The notes beneath the pieces are model-generated. The model was not told the DNA's origin and ran no database searches. It saw only the letters and a list, made by a program, of their open reading frames with translations. From assembly GCA_036554605.1 (NCBI GenBank), contig DATBMY010000539.1, forward strand, positions 1 to 41,666: a DNA stretch of 41,666 nt, read 5' to 3'. Numbering within the stretch: position 1 is the first letter of the stretch; each line of letters opens with the position of its first letter. Below are positions 8,475 through 14,938 of the stretch, in pieces. The stretch is from DATBMY01 sp036554605 (GTDB taxonomy: Bacteria > Acidobacteriota > Blastocatellia > UBA7656). Made by a program: the position numbers and the translations under genes.

Positions 8475-9458
8475 ATGGTCGCACAGCAACTTGAAAGAGC
8501 AATCACTTTGACGGCGCCGGGACGGGGTGCCCGTGGCCTTTTCTTGATGACAGCGCTGTTTGCGCTCACCCTCACCGCGTGGTCGCAGGTTGCGGCCTCC
8601 GCCGAGCAGTTTATTCAAGAGGGGGTCGCGCGATACAAGGCGGGAGACCTGGACGGGGCAATAGCAGACTTCACCCGGGCCATAAGCGTGAACTCGCGCG
8701 CGGCGAAACGCGACAGGCAGGGGGTGATGAGACTGGCCGCGCGCGAGCAAGGAGATGAAGCCATAGTTGTTCACGACGCCTTCAACGCGATGGCTTATTA
8801 CAACCGCGGGGTGGCCTGGTCGGCCAAAGGCGAATCCGAGAGCGCTTTGAGAGATTTCGACCGCGCCATCAAAATCGACCCGCTTTACACCGATGCTTAC
8901 ATCATGCGCGGCAAGGTCAGGCATGTAAAAGGCGACCTGCGAGGCGCCATCACGGATTACGACCGGGCGATTGCGCTCGATCCGGAAAACGCTTTTGCTT
9001 ATAACAACCGCGGCATTGCGCGCCGCGCCCTCGAAGATATAACCGGCGCGATAAGCGATTTTGATAAGACCATCTCAATCGACCCGCGGCTTGTCGAGGC
9101 CTATATAAACCGAGGCGCGGCAAAGTGCATCAGGGGAGATCTGGCCGGGGCGCTGTCGGACCTCGACAGGGCCCTCGACTTAGACCCGCATAACGCGATG
9201 GCGTACAACAACCGCGGCAAGGCCCGCTTTGGCCTGGGCGACTTCGCCCGGGCCATAACCGATTACAGCCGCGCCATAATACTCGATCCCGGTTACGCGG
9301 CGGCATATGCCAACCGCGGGCTTGCTCGGCTCGTGGAAGGAAAAACGGCGGAGGCCGAAGAGGACTTTGCGCGCTGTTTGAGGCTACGACCCGAGCTCGC
9401 CCCGGTCCTGCGCGAGATGATCAGCGAGATAAAACAGGTAAAAGAAGACCGTCGTTAA
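8475..9458 (+). CDS. TPR-repeat protein with N-terminal signal or anchor
   Basis: A 327-residue protein. Residues 20-42 are hydrophobic (GLFLMTALFALTLTAWSQ) after a charged start, consistent with export to the periplasm. The rest is about six tetratricopeptide repeats with strong consensus, for example AYNNRGIARRALEDITGAIS and AYINRGAAKCIRGDLAGALS, each followed by DLDRALDLDP-like helices. An insertion of about 25 residues rich in Arg and Ala separates the first repeat from the second. The protein probably scaffolds an envelope complex; partner unknown. A GAAAGGAG ribosome site precedes the ATG. The copied operator upstream puts it under the neighbouring TetR regulator. Confidence 0.82.
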   Translation: MVAQQLERAITLTAPGRGARGLFLMTALFALTLTAWSQVAASAEQFIQEGVARYKAGDLDGAIADFTRAISVNSRAAKRDRQGVMRLAAREQGDEAIVVHDAFNAMAYYNRGVAWSAKGESESALRDFDRAIKIDPLYTDAYIMRGKVRHVKGDLRGAITDYDRAIALDPENAFAYNNRGIARRALEDITGAISDFDKTISIDPRLVEAYINRGAAKCIRGDLAGALSDLDRALDLDPHNAMAYNNRGKARFGLGDFARAITDYSRAIILDPGYAAAYANRGLARLVEGKTAEAEEDFARCLRLRPELAPVLREMISEIKQVKEDRR

Positions 9459-9565
9459 TTCGGTTGCGGGCTGTGGAATCCGAGTTGCGATGTAGTTTAT
9501 CGATGGGCCTTTTGTGTTCGGATAAAGGTCGTTCGATATTATTTGCAACTTGGAGTGGAGGGAAA

Positions 9566-10018
9566 ATGAACGCATTCGAGTTACTAAAGCAGGATCACGA
9601 AAAAGTCTCCGGCATATTCGAAAAGCTAGAGCCCACGACCGAGCGCGCGCTCAAGACGCGCCAGGAGCTTTTTGAAAAGCTGAGAAACGAGCTGGAGATT
9701 CATACCAAGATCGAGGAGACGATCTTCTACCCCGTGCTGAAGGAAGCGGCTGAGACGCGCGACATAACCATGGAGGCGTTTGAAGAGCATAACGTCGTCA
9801 AGTCTCTCCTCGAAGAGATGTCGGCGATTTCCGTCGACAGCGAAGAATGGACCGCAAAGCTCACCGTTTTGAAAGAGAACGTCGAGCACCACGTAGAAGA
9901 AGAGGAAGGCGAAATGTTCAAGAGCGCGCGCCAGGTATTGAGCAAAGAGCAGATTGAAGAGCTCGGCGCGCGAATGGAGGCTCAGAAGAAACGGCTATCG
10001 GCGAGCGCGCGAGCCTGA
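9566..10018 (+). CDS. Hemerythrin HHE-domain protein
   Basis: A 150-residue four-helix protein of the hemerythrin HHE family, which binds a di-iron centre and is linked to oxygen, NO or iron stress. Likely iron ligands are the His in KQDHEKV, HTKIEETIF (His plus Glu), EEHNVV and the HHVEEEEGEMF pair, in the expected order H...HxxxE...H...HxxxE. The C-terminal tail (about 25 residues, LGARMEAQKKRLSAS) is helical and basic. The ATG at 9566 follows GGAGTGGAGGG; the frame is open further upstream but without homology. It is separated by 107 nt from the TPR gene and followed by a strong hairpin, so it is probably its own transcription unit. Confidence 0.87.
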   Translation: MNAFELLKQDHEKVSGIFEKLEPTTERALKTRQELFEKLRNELEIHTKIEETIFYPVLKEAAETRDITMEAFEEHNVVKSLLEEMSAISVDSEEWTAKLTVLKENVEHHVEEEEGEMFKSARQVLSKEQIEELGARMEAQKKRLSASARA

Positions 10019-10051
10019 TCCTTCGGCGGGCCTTGAAGACGACACTTCTTA

Positions 10052-10100
10052 CTCTACAAGCATGGCGGGGTATTGCTACGGACCCGCCATGCCTGTAGAG
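10052..10100. terminator. 18-bp hairpin downstream of the hemerythrin gene
   Basis: Arms 10052-10069 and 10083-10100 (CTCTACAAGCATGGCGGG against CCCGCCATGCCTGTAGAG) pair with one A-C mismatch around a 13-nt loop. There is no T run, so either a non-canonical bidirectional terminator between convergent genes or a REP-like element. The remainder of the gap to rtcA (10101-10256) shows nothing further. Confidence 0.5.
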
Positions 10101-10256
10101 GGGGGCTAGGCGATAAGCCTCCGTCATAGATCAATCGACATGCCCAGGCTCATACTGCCTTATCAGGTTCCTAAGATTGAAAGACGGAATTCGCTCGCGC
10201 GACGATGCACTCGGTTGTTGATAGGGAGGATCCCGAGAGGCGAGCGAGTTGGATGG

Positions 10257-11276
10257 TTACTCGCTCACCTCTACGCGCCAGGTGCGGTCGGCGATTAAAG
10301 ATGTTTCGATGTTTACGTCGATGAATCTGCGTATGACCTCGATGTTGGTCGTGGCGTGGCGCGAGAGGCGCAGCGCCGTAAACGATCCGCCGCGCGCGAG
10401 CGCAAGTGGCACGAGAAGCTGGTCCGCGAGGTGCTCGCCGACTGCGGCGCGGGCGGCCAGGTACTCCCGCGCGTTTTTCGCCGCGCGCTCGGCAACGGCT
10501 TCGGCTCTTACGCCTCGCTCGCCGAATCCGGTGAAGAGCTCCGAAACGTGCTCGCTTTCGATCTCGATCATCACGATGTTTCCCGGCCCGCGCGAGTTAT
10601 CGACCTTCTCAGCCGCCAGCCATTCGTCGCGCCACGAAAGCTTACGATTGATGACGCCAAGCTCCCGCTCGGCGATGCTCAGAGGGAGGTTTGCGACGAC
10701 GGCCCTCGCGCGCCGGCCGGTCACCTCTCCGCGTTCCAGAAGATCTAGCCTGTGAAGCGCGCCTCCGGGCTCTATGCTTACAGAGAACTTTCCGCCGCCC
10801 GCCGGATAAAAGCCCGGCCGCTCAAGCTCCGCCGTCACTCGGGCGCCCATGCGATTGATGAGCGGAATAAAGCACCTGTCGAGGAAATCGAACGGCGGCG
10901 CGAAAGGATTGTGCGTGCCGCCTTCGAGCGTCATCGTGGCAGGCTCGGGCGCCAAAAGCAGGGCGGGCAGGACGGTTTGGAGCACGAGCGTCGCGCTCCC
11001 GGCCGTGCCTACGGCGAACGAATGGTAGCCAGCCGTTATGGTCTGCGGTGCAAAGGTAAGCTCGCGCGACCCTATTGCCGCGCCCGACACCTCCGCGCAT
11101 CCGACCCTCGCGGCGGCATTCACCGCCGTCAGGTGTTGCCGGAGCAAACCCGGCGTCTTGCGCCCCGCGCGAATGTTCTCTATGCGAAAAGGCTTGCCCG
11201 TTACAAGCGACAGCCCGAGCGCCGTGCGCAGTACCTGCCCGCCCCCTTCTCCAAATGAACCGTCGATAGTGAACAT
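10257..11276 (-). CDS. rtcA: RNA 3'-terminal phosphate cyclase RtcA
   Basis: A 339-residue RtcA, the usual length. It uses ATP to convert an RNA 3'-phosphate to a 2',3'-cyclic phosphate through an enzyme-AMP intermediate. Family signatures are DGSFGEGGGQVLRTALGLS at the N-terminus, EGGTHNPFAPPFDF and FYPAGGGK in the core, and HATTN near the end with the nucleophile His307 (E. coli His309). It is the last gene of the minus-strand RNA-repair unit, 15 nt after the protease gene, so it should be cotranscribed from the sigma-54 promoter before rsr. No strong ribosome site precedes the ATG. Confidence 0.96.
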   Translation of the reverse strand: MFTIDGSFGEGGGQVLRTALGLSLVTGKPFRIENIRAGRKTPGLLRQHLTAVNAAARVGCAEVSGAAIGSRELTFAPQTITAGYHSFAVGTAGSATLVLQTVLPALLLAPEPATMTLEGGTHNPFAPPFDFLDRCFIPLINRMGARVTAELERPGFYPAGGGKFSVSIEPGGALHRLDLLERGEVTGRRARAVVANLPLSIAERELGVINRKLSWRDEWLAAEKVDNSRGPGNIVMIEIESEHVSELFTGFGERGVRAEAVAERAAKNAREYLAARAAVGEHLADQLLVPLALARGGSFTALRLSRHATTNIEVIRRFIDVNIETSLIADRTWRVEVSE

Positions 11277-11291
11277 ATGTTAGCCGGTCTC

Positions 11292-11684
11292 TCACGTTTG
11301 AGATGATTTCTGCTCATTCCAATTCAACCCCGGACCATCAAGCAACAGCGATATGTTATTTAGAATGTCGCGTCCTAATATACCTGCCTCCTGGTTCGCT
11401 ATCAGAAATCGCCCTCTGAAGATACGCTTCAGAAAAACTAAATCGAGCTCTACAACCTGCGCAATACTCGTGCTTCCATCGAAGGTCATCAGTTCATAGT
11501 TCAGATTCGGATCAATAGATATGCCGAGCTGATTCACAGAAGCTCGCGGGACCAAGGTGACATCCGCGCCTGAGTCTATCAGCATGGGTACACCGGACAA
11601 AGTAGCGCCATCGGTTTGATTGCGGAGAGTTACTCTTGCCAGCGGTGCGGGTGGGGTGAACAGGTCCGCATCATATGCCGGCAT
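11292..11684 (-). CDS. Retropepsin-like aspartic protease (clan AA)
   Basis: A 130-residue single-domain retropepsin-like protein. The catalytic motif DSGAD (Asp37) sits in MLIDSGADVTLVP and the second hallmark, ILGRDILNNISLLLDG, follows near residue 105, as in HIV-type proteases, which act as homodimers. Its substrate is unknown. It overlaps the preceding 71-codon gene by 14 nt and has a GAGGAG ribosome site inside that gene, so the pair is translationally coupled. Such proteases often sit next to a small beta-rich protein in cyanobacteria and other phyla. Its position between rtcB and rtcA is unusual: it might process a protein of the RNA-repair system or simply be an inserted cargo pair. 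Confidence 0.8.
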   Translation of the reverse strand: MPAYDADLFTPPAPLARVTLRNQTDGATLSGVPMLIDSGADVTLVPRASVNQLGISIDPNLNYELMTFDGSTSIAQVVELDLVFLKRIFRGRFLIANQEAGILGRDILNNISLLLDGPGLNWNEQKSSQT

Positions 11685-11886
11685 CGTTTATCTCCTCAAT
11701 CACTTCTTTCTTGAAATCCCCTGCCTGCTCAGAGTGCAGCAAACGAGGGCTGCCAATATAAGCAATCGGCTGCGATTCAGCATCGGGTACGACAACATAC
11801 ACCTTAGCCTTTTCCGGAAGGCGGATATTCTCCGGCAGTCGAACTTTTCCGTTCTCTACGACACCTTCATAAGTAGTACCTTTCAT
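11671..11886 (-). CDS. Small DUF104/AF2212-like protein paired with the protease
   Basis: A 71-residue protein opening YEGVVENGKVRLPENIRLPE then AKVYVVVPD. This hairpin-rich start resembles the DUF104/AF2212 antitoxin-like family (VENGxIxLPExVxLPEG); the C-terminal 30 residues are polar and helical (AGDFKKEVIEEINDAGI). A GGAGGAG ribosome site lies 9 nt before the ATG. It overlaps the protease start. Pairs of this kind have been read as toxin-antitoxin-like, but neither protein here has a demonstrated toxic activity, so the role is open. Confidence 0.65.
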   Translation of the reverse strand: MKGTTYEGVVENGKVRLPENIRLPEKAKVYVVVPDAESQPIAYIGSPRLLHSEQAGDFKKEVIEEINDAGI

Positions 11887-11922
11887 ATTCTATTACTCCT
11901 CCGGAGTCGCTCCCTGACAACC

Positions 11923-12108
11923 TCACGAAAGTCGATTATTAATATCATACTCCTTCGACAAACTCTCGGCTTCTCGCAGGGCTCCATCTAGCGCCCACAG
12001 CGCGCTATCGCGAAATTGCGGCTCAACGCAATATGCAAATCCTTTGGTTAGTCGCAGCAAATCCTTGGCGCAGCCTGGTACTCGATACTTCAGCTGACTC
12101 GACAGCAA
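11923..12108 (-). CDS. Hypothetical 61-codon frame after rtcB, possibly a remnant
   Basis: A short frame beginning with TTG four nucleotides after the rtcB stop, with no ribosome site. The product is mainly helical and charged (FRDSALWALDGALREAESLS). No family is recognised. It may be a truncated C-terminal fragment of a formerly longer gene in this lower-GC insert between rtcB and rtcA, or non-coding spacer. Confidence 0.3.
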   Translation of the reverse strand: MLSSQLKYRVPGCAKDLLRLTKGFAYCVEPQFRDSALWALDGALREAESLSKEYDINNRLS

Positions 12109-12112
12109 ATCT

Positions 12113-14584
12113 CTAATAATGGCCGCTCGACTTCTTGCCGCCTTTCTTCATCTTTTTTATCTTTCTCTCGTCCTCGCCCTTGAGCGACGCAACGGGCCAG
12201 AGCCTGTACTCTATCTTCGCAAGTCCCGCGCCCGTGACAGACTCGATGACCTCCGCGGAAGGCTTATAACAGGGCGCGGCTTCGTCGATAGGCACGCGGC
12301 CGTTGGTATTGACAAGTATTCCCGCCTCCGCGTACTCGCGATCAATGTCGCGCTGGCTGAGGCTGCGCGCCGCCTCGCCCCTCGACAACCGTCGACCCGC
12401 GCCGTGGTTTACCGAATAGCCGCTGTTGACCGCCGCCGCTTCCGGGCGAAGCACGTAGCTCCAGTCCTTGTTCGAGCCGGGAATCAAGACCGGATGCCCC
12501 GCGTCTTCCCATATAGTTCCCTTGAGCCCGGGGTGCCCGGCCGGAAAAGCGCGCGTGGCCCCTTTGCGATGCACCCAAACCTGGCCAAACTCCGGGTGCC
12601 ATTCCTTCTGCACCAGGTTGTGGCTGATCTCGTATATCAACTCCAGCTCGCCGCCGAATACATCGCGAAACGCTTCGGCAATCTGCTCGAATATGATCAG
12701 CCGGTTGATGATGGCAAAGTTGCCGCCCGACGCCACCGCGTTCAGGTAATCGCGATAGTGCTCGGACTCGGGCGTGAAGTAACCGAGATCGATATCGGTT
12801 ATCACCTCCGGCTTTTCCGCCTTTGCCATCTCGAAATAGTTCGTCGCGAGCCCGTGGCCCCACCCGCGCGAGCCGGTATGCGCCTGAACAAAGAGCGTGC
12901 CCGTCTCTTCGCATCGCTGAAGCTCTATGAAGTGATTGCCTCCGCCGAGCGAGCCGAGCTGCTCGATCCCGCGCTCGGGCCTGCCCTTGCCGCCGAGCGG
13001 CGGCTGCCAATCGTCGTCAACCGGCAAGCGGTGGCGCTCGGCGCGGCTGCGGTCAAACGTCGCGCCGTATTTTTCGACATAGTATTCAGCGCCGCCGCGC
13101 ACTAGGTTTTCAAACTCGCCGCGGTCGAGCCGCCCGAGCTTTACGCTCTTGCCGCCCGCGCCCATGTTGACCTTCTCCATCACCGCGCGGTTGAACGCCA
13201 TCTTCTTATCAAAGGTCGCCGCACCGGCCTCGACATCGGACTTCGCGCTGACCATCCCGCAGTTATGGACAAACACACCTGCGTCTAAAGCAAAGTTTCC
13301 GTAGCCCGGCACCGTCAGACAGTAAACCTCAGCAAATGTGTCAAGTGGCTCGACCGAAACCACTTTGTGATTATAGCCATGCTTCCAATGGCGATGGTTG
13401 TGTATGCCAAAGCCACCGCCAGGTACTTCCTCGCCGCAGTTCTCACAAGTGTATATACGGTGCGCTACTTCTGATGATTTGACCCTACCAGCCTCACTTT
13501 TGTTGTAAGCGATTAAGTACCTCCTGCCCCTCTCGCCATTGCCGTTTGCGATTGCATTTGCTTTTTCAATGCCGGGATTCTGACTTCTATACTTTGCCAG
13601 GTTGGCTCTGCCTCTTTCTGCAAAGTATGCATGACCTTCTACTGTCTGCGCTTTGGCGCCAAGTGCCGCGACTCGCTTCGTTTCAAATTCCGGCGACCTG
13701 AAATGAGCGTTCCTTTCGCTTATGGACCTGTGATAGCTCATATGATCTCTATCGCCCATGAACTGGAGGTTCTCAATTCGGTTGTCGCTCGGATTAAAGT
13801 TCTTGTGATGTATGATCGTTCTTTGTCCCTCAATAGCAGGTATCTTGCCCAGCAACCCGCATCGGGCCATAATCCAGTGAACCTTATGATTGATACCTGT
13901 CGCGGGGTGCCGTACCATCGTATAGCCATCTTTATCTTTGCGCATATCGAATGGCATCAACGATGTGCCTTCAGACAGAACGCTTGCCTGTCGGTACGTT
14001 CCATCGCGAAGCATAAACTCGTGGTCGGGAGTGCAGATTATCTCTCGTCCATTGTCCAGCGTGACCTTAACAAGGGGAGCATTCACGCGCGTCTTTTTTG
14101 CCGTCGCCTTGGCCACCTCAATCTCATGCTCATCAGAAAGAGCGTAGACCAGTATCTCCTCGCCTGATTGAGCAAGCTGGCCGATTGGATGACTGTAGCC
14201 GTCAACCGTCGGAACAAGAGTATCGGCAACAAAGCACCCGATGTCGTAGCCGACCGGTCCCATCGCTACAGCGCCCTCCTCGCCGTCCGTCAGTATCACG
14301 CAGCCCACCGGCACGCCGTATCCGTAATGCGTGTCCGGGGTGATCACAACGAGCTTCACGCCGGGAAAGCGCGTGGCGTTTACGATCTGGCGATAGATAA
14401 TATCTTCGGTCTCGCTCAGCAGCTTCGGCGTCAGAAATATTCTTACAGGCACGTCGCCCGTATCTTCGGTCTGAAGCGTGTAGTATCCTTCGCCGTTCCA
14501 CCTGGCCAGATGCTTCCAGTTGTCGGCGTTCTTCAATCTCTTCGCCAGCTTTAATGCTTTCGCGTCTTCAGTCTGCTTACCCAT
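12113..14584 (-). CDS. rtcB: RNA ligase RtcB interrupted by an intein
   Basis: An 823-residue precursor: N-extein 1-116, intein 117-441, C-extein 442-823, leaving a 498-residue RtcB, near the long-form length. RtcB joins 2',3'-cyclic-phosphate (or 3'-phosphate) and 5'-hydroxyl RNA ends using GTP and two Mn ions. Metal ligands and catalytic residues are present: Asp114 (YDIG), Cys442 (CGMVS), His551 (GGGNHF), His569 (AHTGSRG), His655 (EISHN), and the His727 guanylylation site in SVNHGAGR. The intein lies exactly between Gly116 and Cys442, so the +1 extein nucleophile is also the metal-binding Cys. GGGAGG lies 10 nt before the ATG. The gene follows the Y RNA cluster in one unit. Confidence 0.95.
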   Translation of the reverse strand: MGKQTEDAKALKLAKRLKNADNWKHLARWNGEGYYTLQTEDTGDVPVRIFLTPKLLSETEDIIYRQIVNATRFPGVKLVVITPDTHYGYGVPVGCVILTDGEEGAVAMGPVGYDIGCFVADTLVPTVDGYSHPIGQLAQSGEEILVYALSDEHEIEVAKATAKKTRVNAPLVKVTLDNGREIICTPDHEFMLRDGTYRQASVLSEGTSLMPFDMRKDKDGYTMVRHPATGINHKVHWIMARCGLLGKIPAIEGQRTIIHHKNFNPSDNRIENLQFMGDRDHMSYHRSISERNAHFRSPEFETKRVAALGAKAQTVEGHAYFAERGRANLAKYRSQNPGIEKANAIANGNGERGRRYLIAYNKSEAGRVKSSEVAHRIYTCENCGEEVPGGGFGIHNHRHWKHGYNHKVVSVEPLDTFAEVYCLTVPGYGNFALDAGVFVHNCGMVSAKSDVEAGAATFDKKMAFNRAVMEKVNMGAGGKSVKLGRLDRGEFENLVRGGAEYYVEKYGATFDRSRAERHRLPVDDDWQPPLGGKGRPERGIEQLGSLGGGNHFIELQRCEETGTLFVQAHTGSRGWGHGLATNYFEMAKAEKPEVITDIDLGYFTPESEHYRDYLNAVASGGNFAIINRLIIFEQIAEAFRDVFGGELELIYEISHNLVQKEWHPEFGQVWVHRKGATRAFPAGHPGLKGTIWEDAGHPVLIPGSNKDWSYVLRPEAAAVNSGYSVNHGAGRRLSRGEAARSLSQRDIDREYAEAGILVNTNGRVPIDEAAPCYKPSAEVIESVTGAGLAKIEYRLWPVASLKGEDERKIKKMKKGGKKSSGHY
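13262..14236 (-). mobile_element. RtcB intein with HNH homing endonuclease (325 residues)
   Basis: Splicing blocks are clear: Cys1 in CFVADTLVPTVDGYSH (block A), TPDHEF with Thr69 and His72 (block B), and VYCLTVPGYGNFALDAGVFV (block F) followed by HN (His324-Asn325) and the +1 Cys. Between them, residues 139-170 carry an HNH nuclease core (TIIHHKNFNPSDNRIENLQF, His143/His144), and residues 264-286 form a possible zinc finger (CENC, then HNHRHWKH). The insertion point matches the intein known in archaeal RtcB of Pyrococcus horikoshii (PH1602), just before its metal Cys98. The DNA looks less GC-rich than the flanking rtcB sequence, consistent with horizontal arrival. All splicing residues look intact. 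Confidence 0.93.
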
Positions 14585-14638
14585 CTGTTGAATGCCTCCC
14601 GCTTATAGGTTCCCCTACGGCTCAAGCGCGGTCAAGCT

Positions 14639-14749
14639 GGCGCGACAAGTGATGTCGAAAGATTGCTCTACCGTTGAGCTACGGCTCGCACCAGAGTGGA
14701 GCCGCCGGGATTCGAACCCGGAACATGTACTTCCAACCGCATTCGCGCC
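14639..14749 (-). ncRNA. Y RNA unit 3: permuted tRNA-like Y RNA
   Basis: About 111 nt directly upstream of rtcB. The Ro60-binding stem has an outer 7-bp helix (14743-14749 with 14639-14645; GGCGCGA/TCGCGCC on the transcript), an internal loop, and an inner 8-bp helix (14730-14737 with 14654-14661; GTTGGAAG/CTTTCGAC with two G-U pairs). Strand text GCGAATGCGG and TCACTTG resembles the Ro60 site of vertebrate Y RNAs. Inside, in order, are a T-arm (14705-14721, CCGGG-TTCGAAT-CCCGG), a closed acceptor-like hairpin (14682-14704, CGGCTC/GAGCCG with an inner CAC/GTG) and a D-arm (14665-14679, GCTC-AACGGTA-GAGC with a GG pair). This is tRNA order cut in the anticodon arm and joined at the acceptor, as in bacterial YrlA-type Y RNAs. 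Confidence 0.85.
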
Positions 14750-14765
14750 ACAACCGCTCATACGA

Positions 14766-14865
14766 GTGGCGACAAGATTGGTGAGAGTTCCTCCGGTTGC
14801 CCGGAGCGGGGATTCGAGCCCCAACCTTAACAGGTTGTCCATGTACTCCCACCGGCATTCGCCAC
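14766..14865 (-). ncRNA. Y RNA unit 2: T-arm and acceptor mimic without D-arm
   Basis: About 100 nt between units 1 and 3. The outer Ro stem pairs 14859-14865 with 14766-14772 (GTGGCGA/TCGCCAC), then an internal loop, then 14846-14853 with 14780-14787 (GGTGGGAG/CTCTCACC, one G-U). Inside are a 6-bp hairpin with GTTA loop (14822-14837) in the place of a variable arm, a T-arm (14808-14822, GGGG-CTCGAAT-CCCC, C in place of T54) and an acceptor-like hairpin with a GCAA tetraloop (14791-14806). Only three nucleotides remain where a D-arm would be. The GAATGC and CTTGTCG strand motifs are shared with the other two units. Confidence 0.78.
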
Positions 14866-14867
14866 CG

Positions 14868-14933
14868 AAGGCCGACAAGTTTCTGTTCGAGACGATACAT
14901 GTAGTAGATGTAGTCCCGACGGCATTCGGCCTT
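14868..14933 (-). ncRNA. Y RNA unit 1: minimal stem-loop Y RNA
   Basis: About 66 nt beginning five nucleotides after the rsr stop. An 8-bp outer helix (14926-14933 with 14868-14875, AAGGCCGA/TCGGCCTT), an internal loop, a 7-bp inner helix (TCGGGAC/GTCTCGA) and a 5-bp tip (TACAT/ATGTA) close on a 7-nt loop CTACTAC. The shared Ro-site strands CCGAATGCCG and CTTGTCGGCC are present, but there is no tRNA-like part. It reads as a Ro60-binding stem alone. Confidence 0.7.
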
Positions 14934-14938
14934 AGAGT

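Noticed and set aside
12119..13105. A long plus-strand frame of 328 codons opposite rtcB.
   Set aside because: Arg/Ala-rich shadow of a GC-rich gene; rtcB is certain on the other strand.
14639..14822. Ordinary tRNA genes: two T-arm sequences and one D-arm look like tRNA pieces.
   Set aside because: The T-arms precede, rather than follow, the D-arm on the same strand, the acceptor strands are joined by a short loop, and there is no anticodon loop. The Y RNA reading explains all helices.
14636..14900. Short coding frames running through the rsr-rtcB gap on both strands.
   Set aside because: They have no ribosome site or recognisable sequence, and the paired helices account for the region better.
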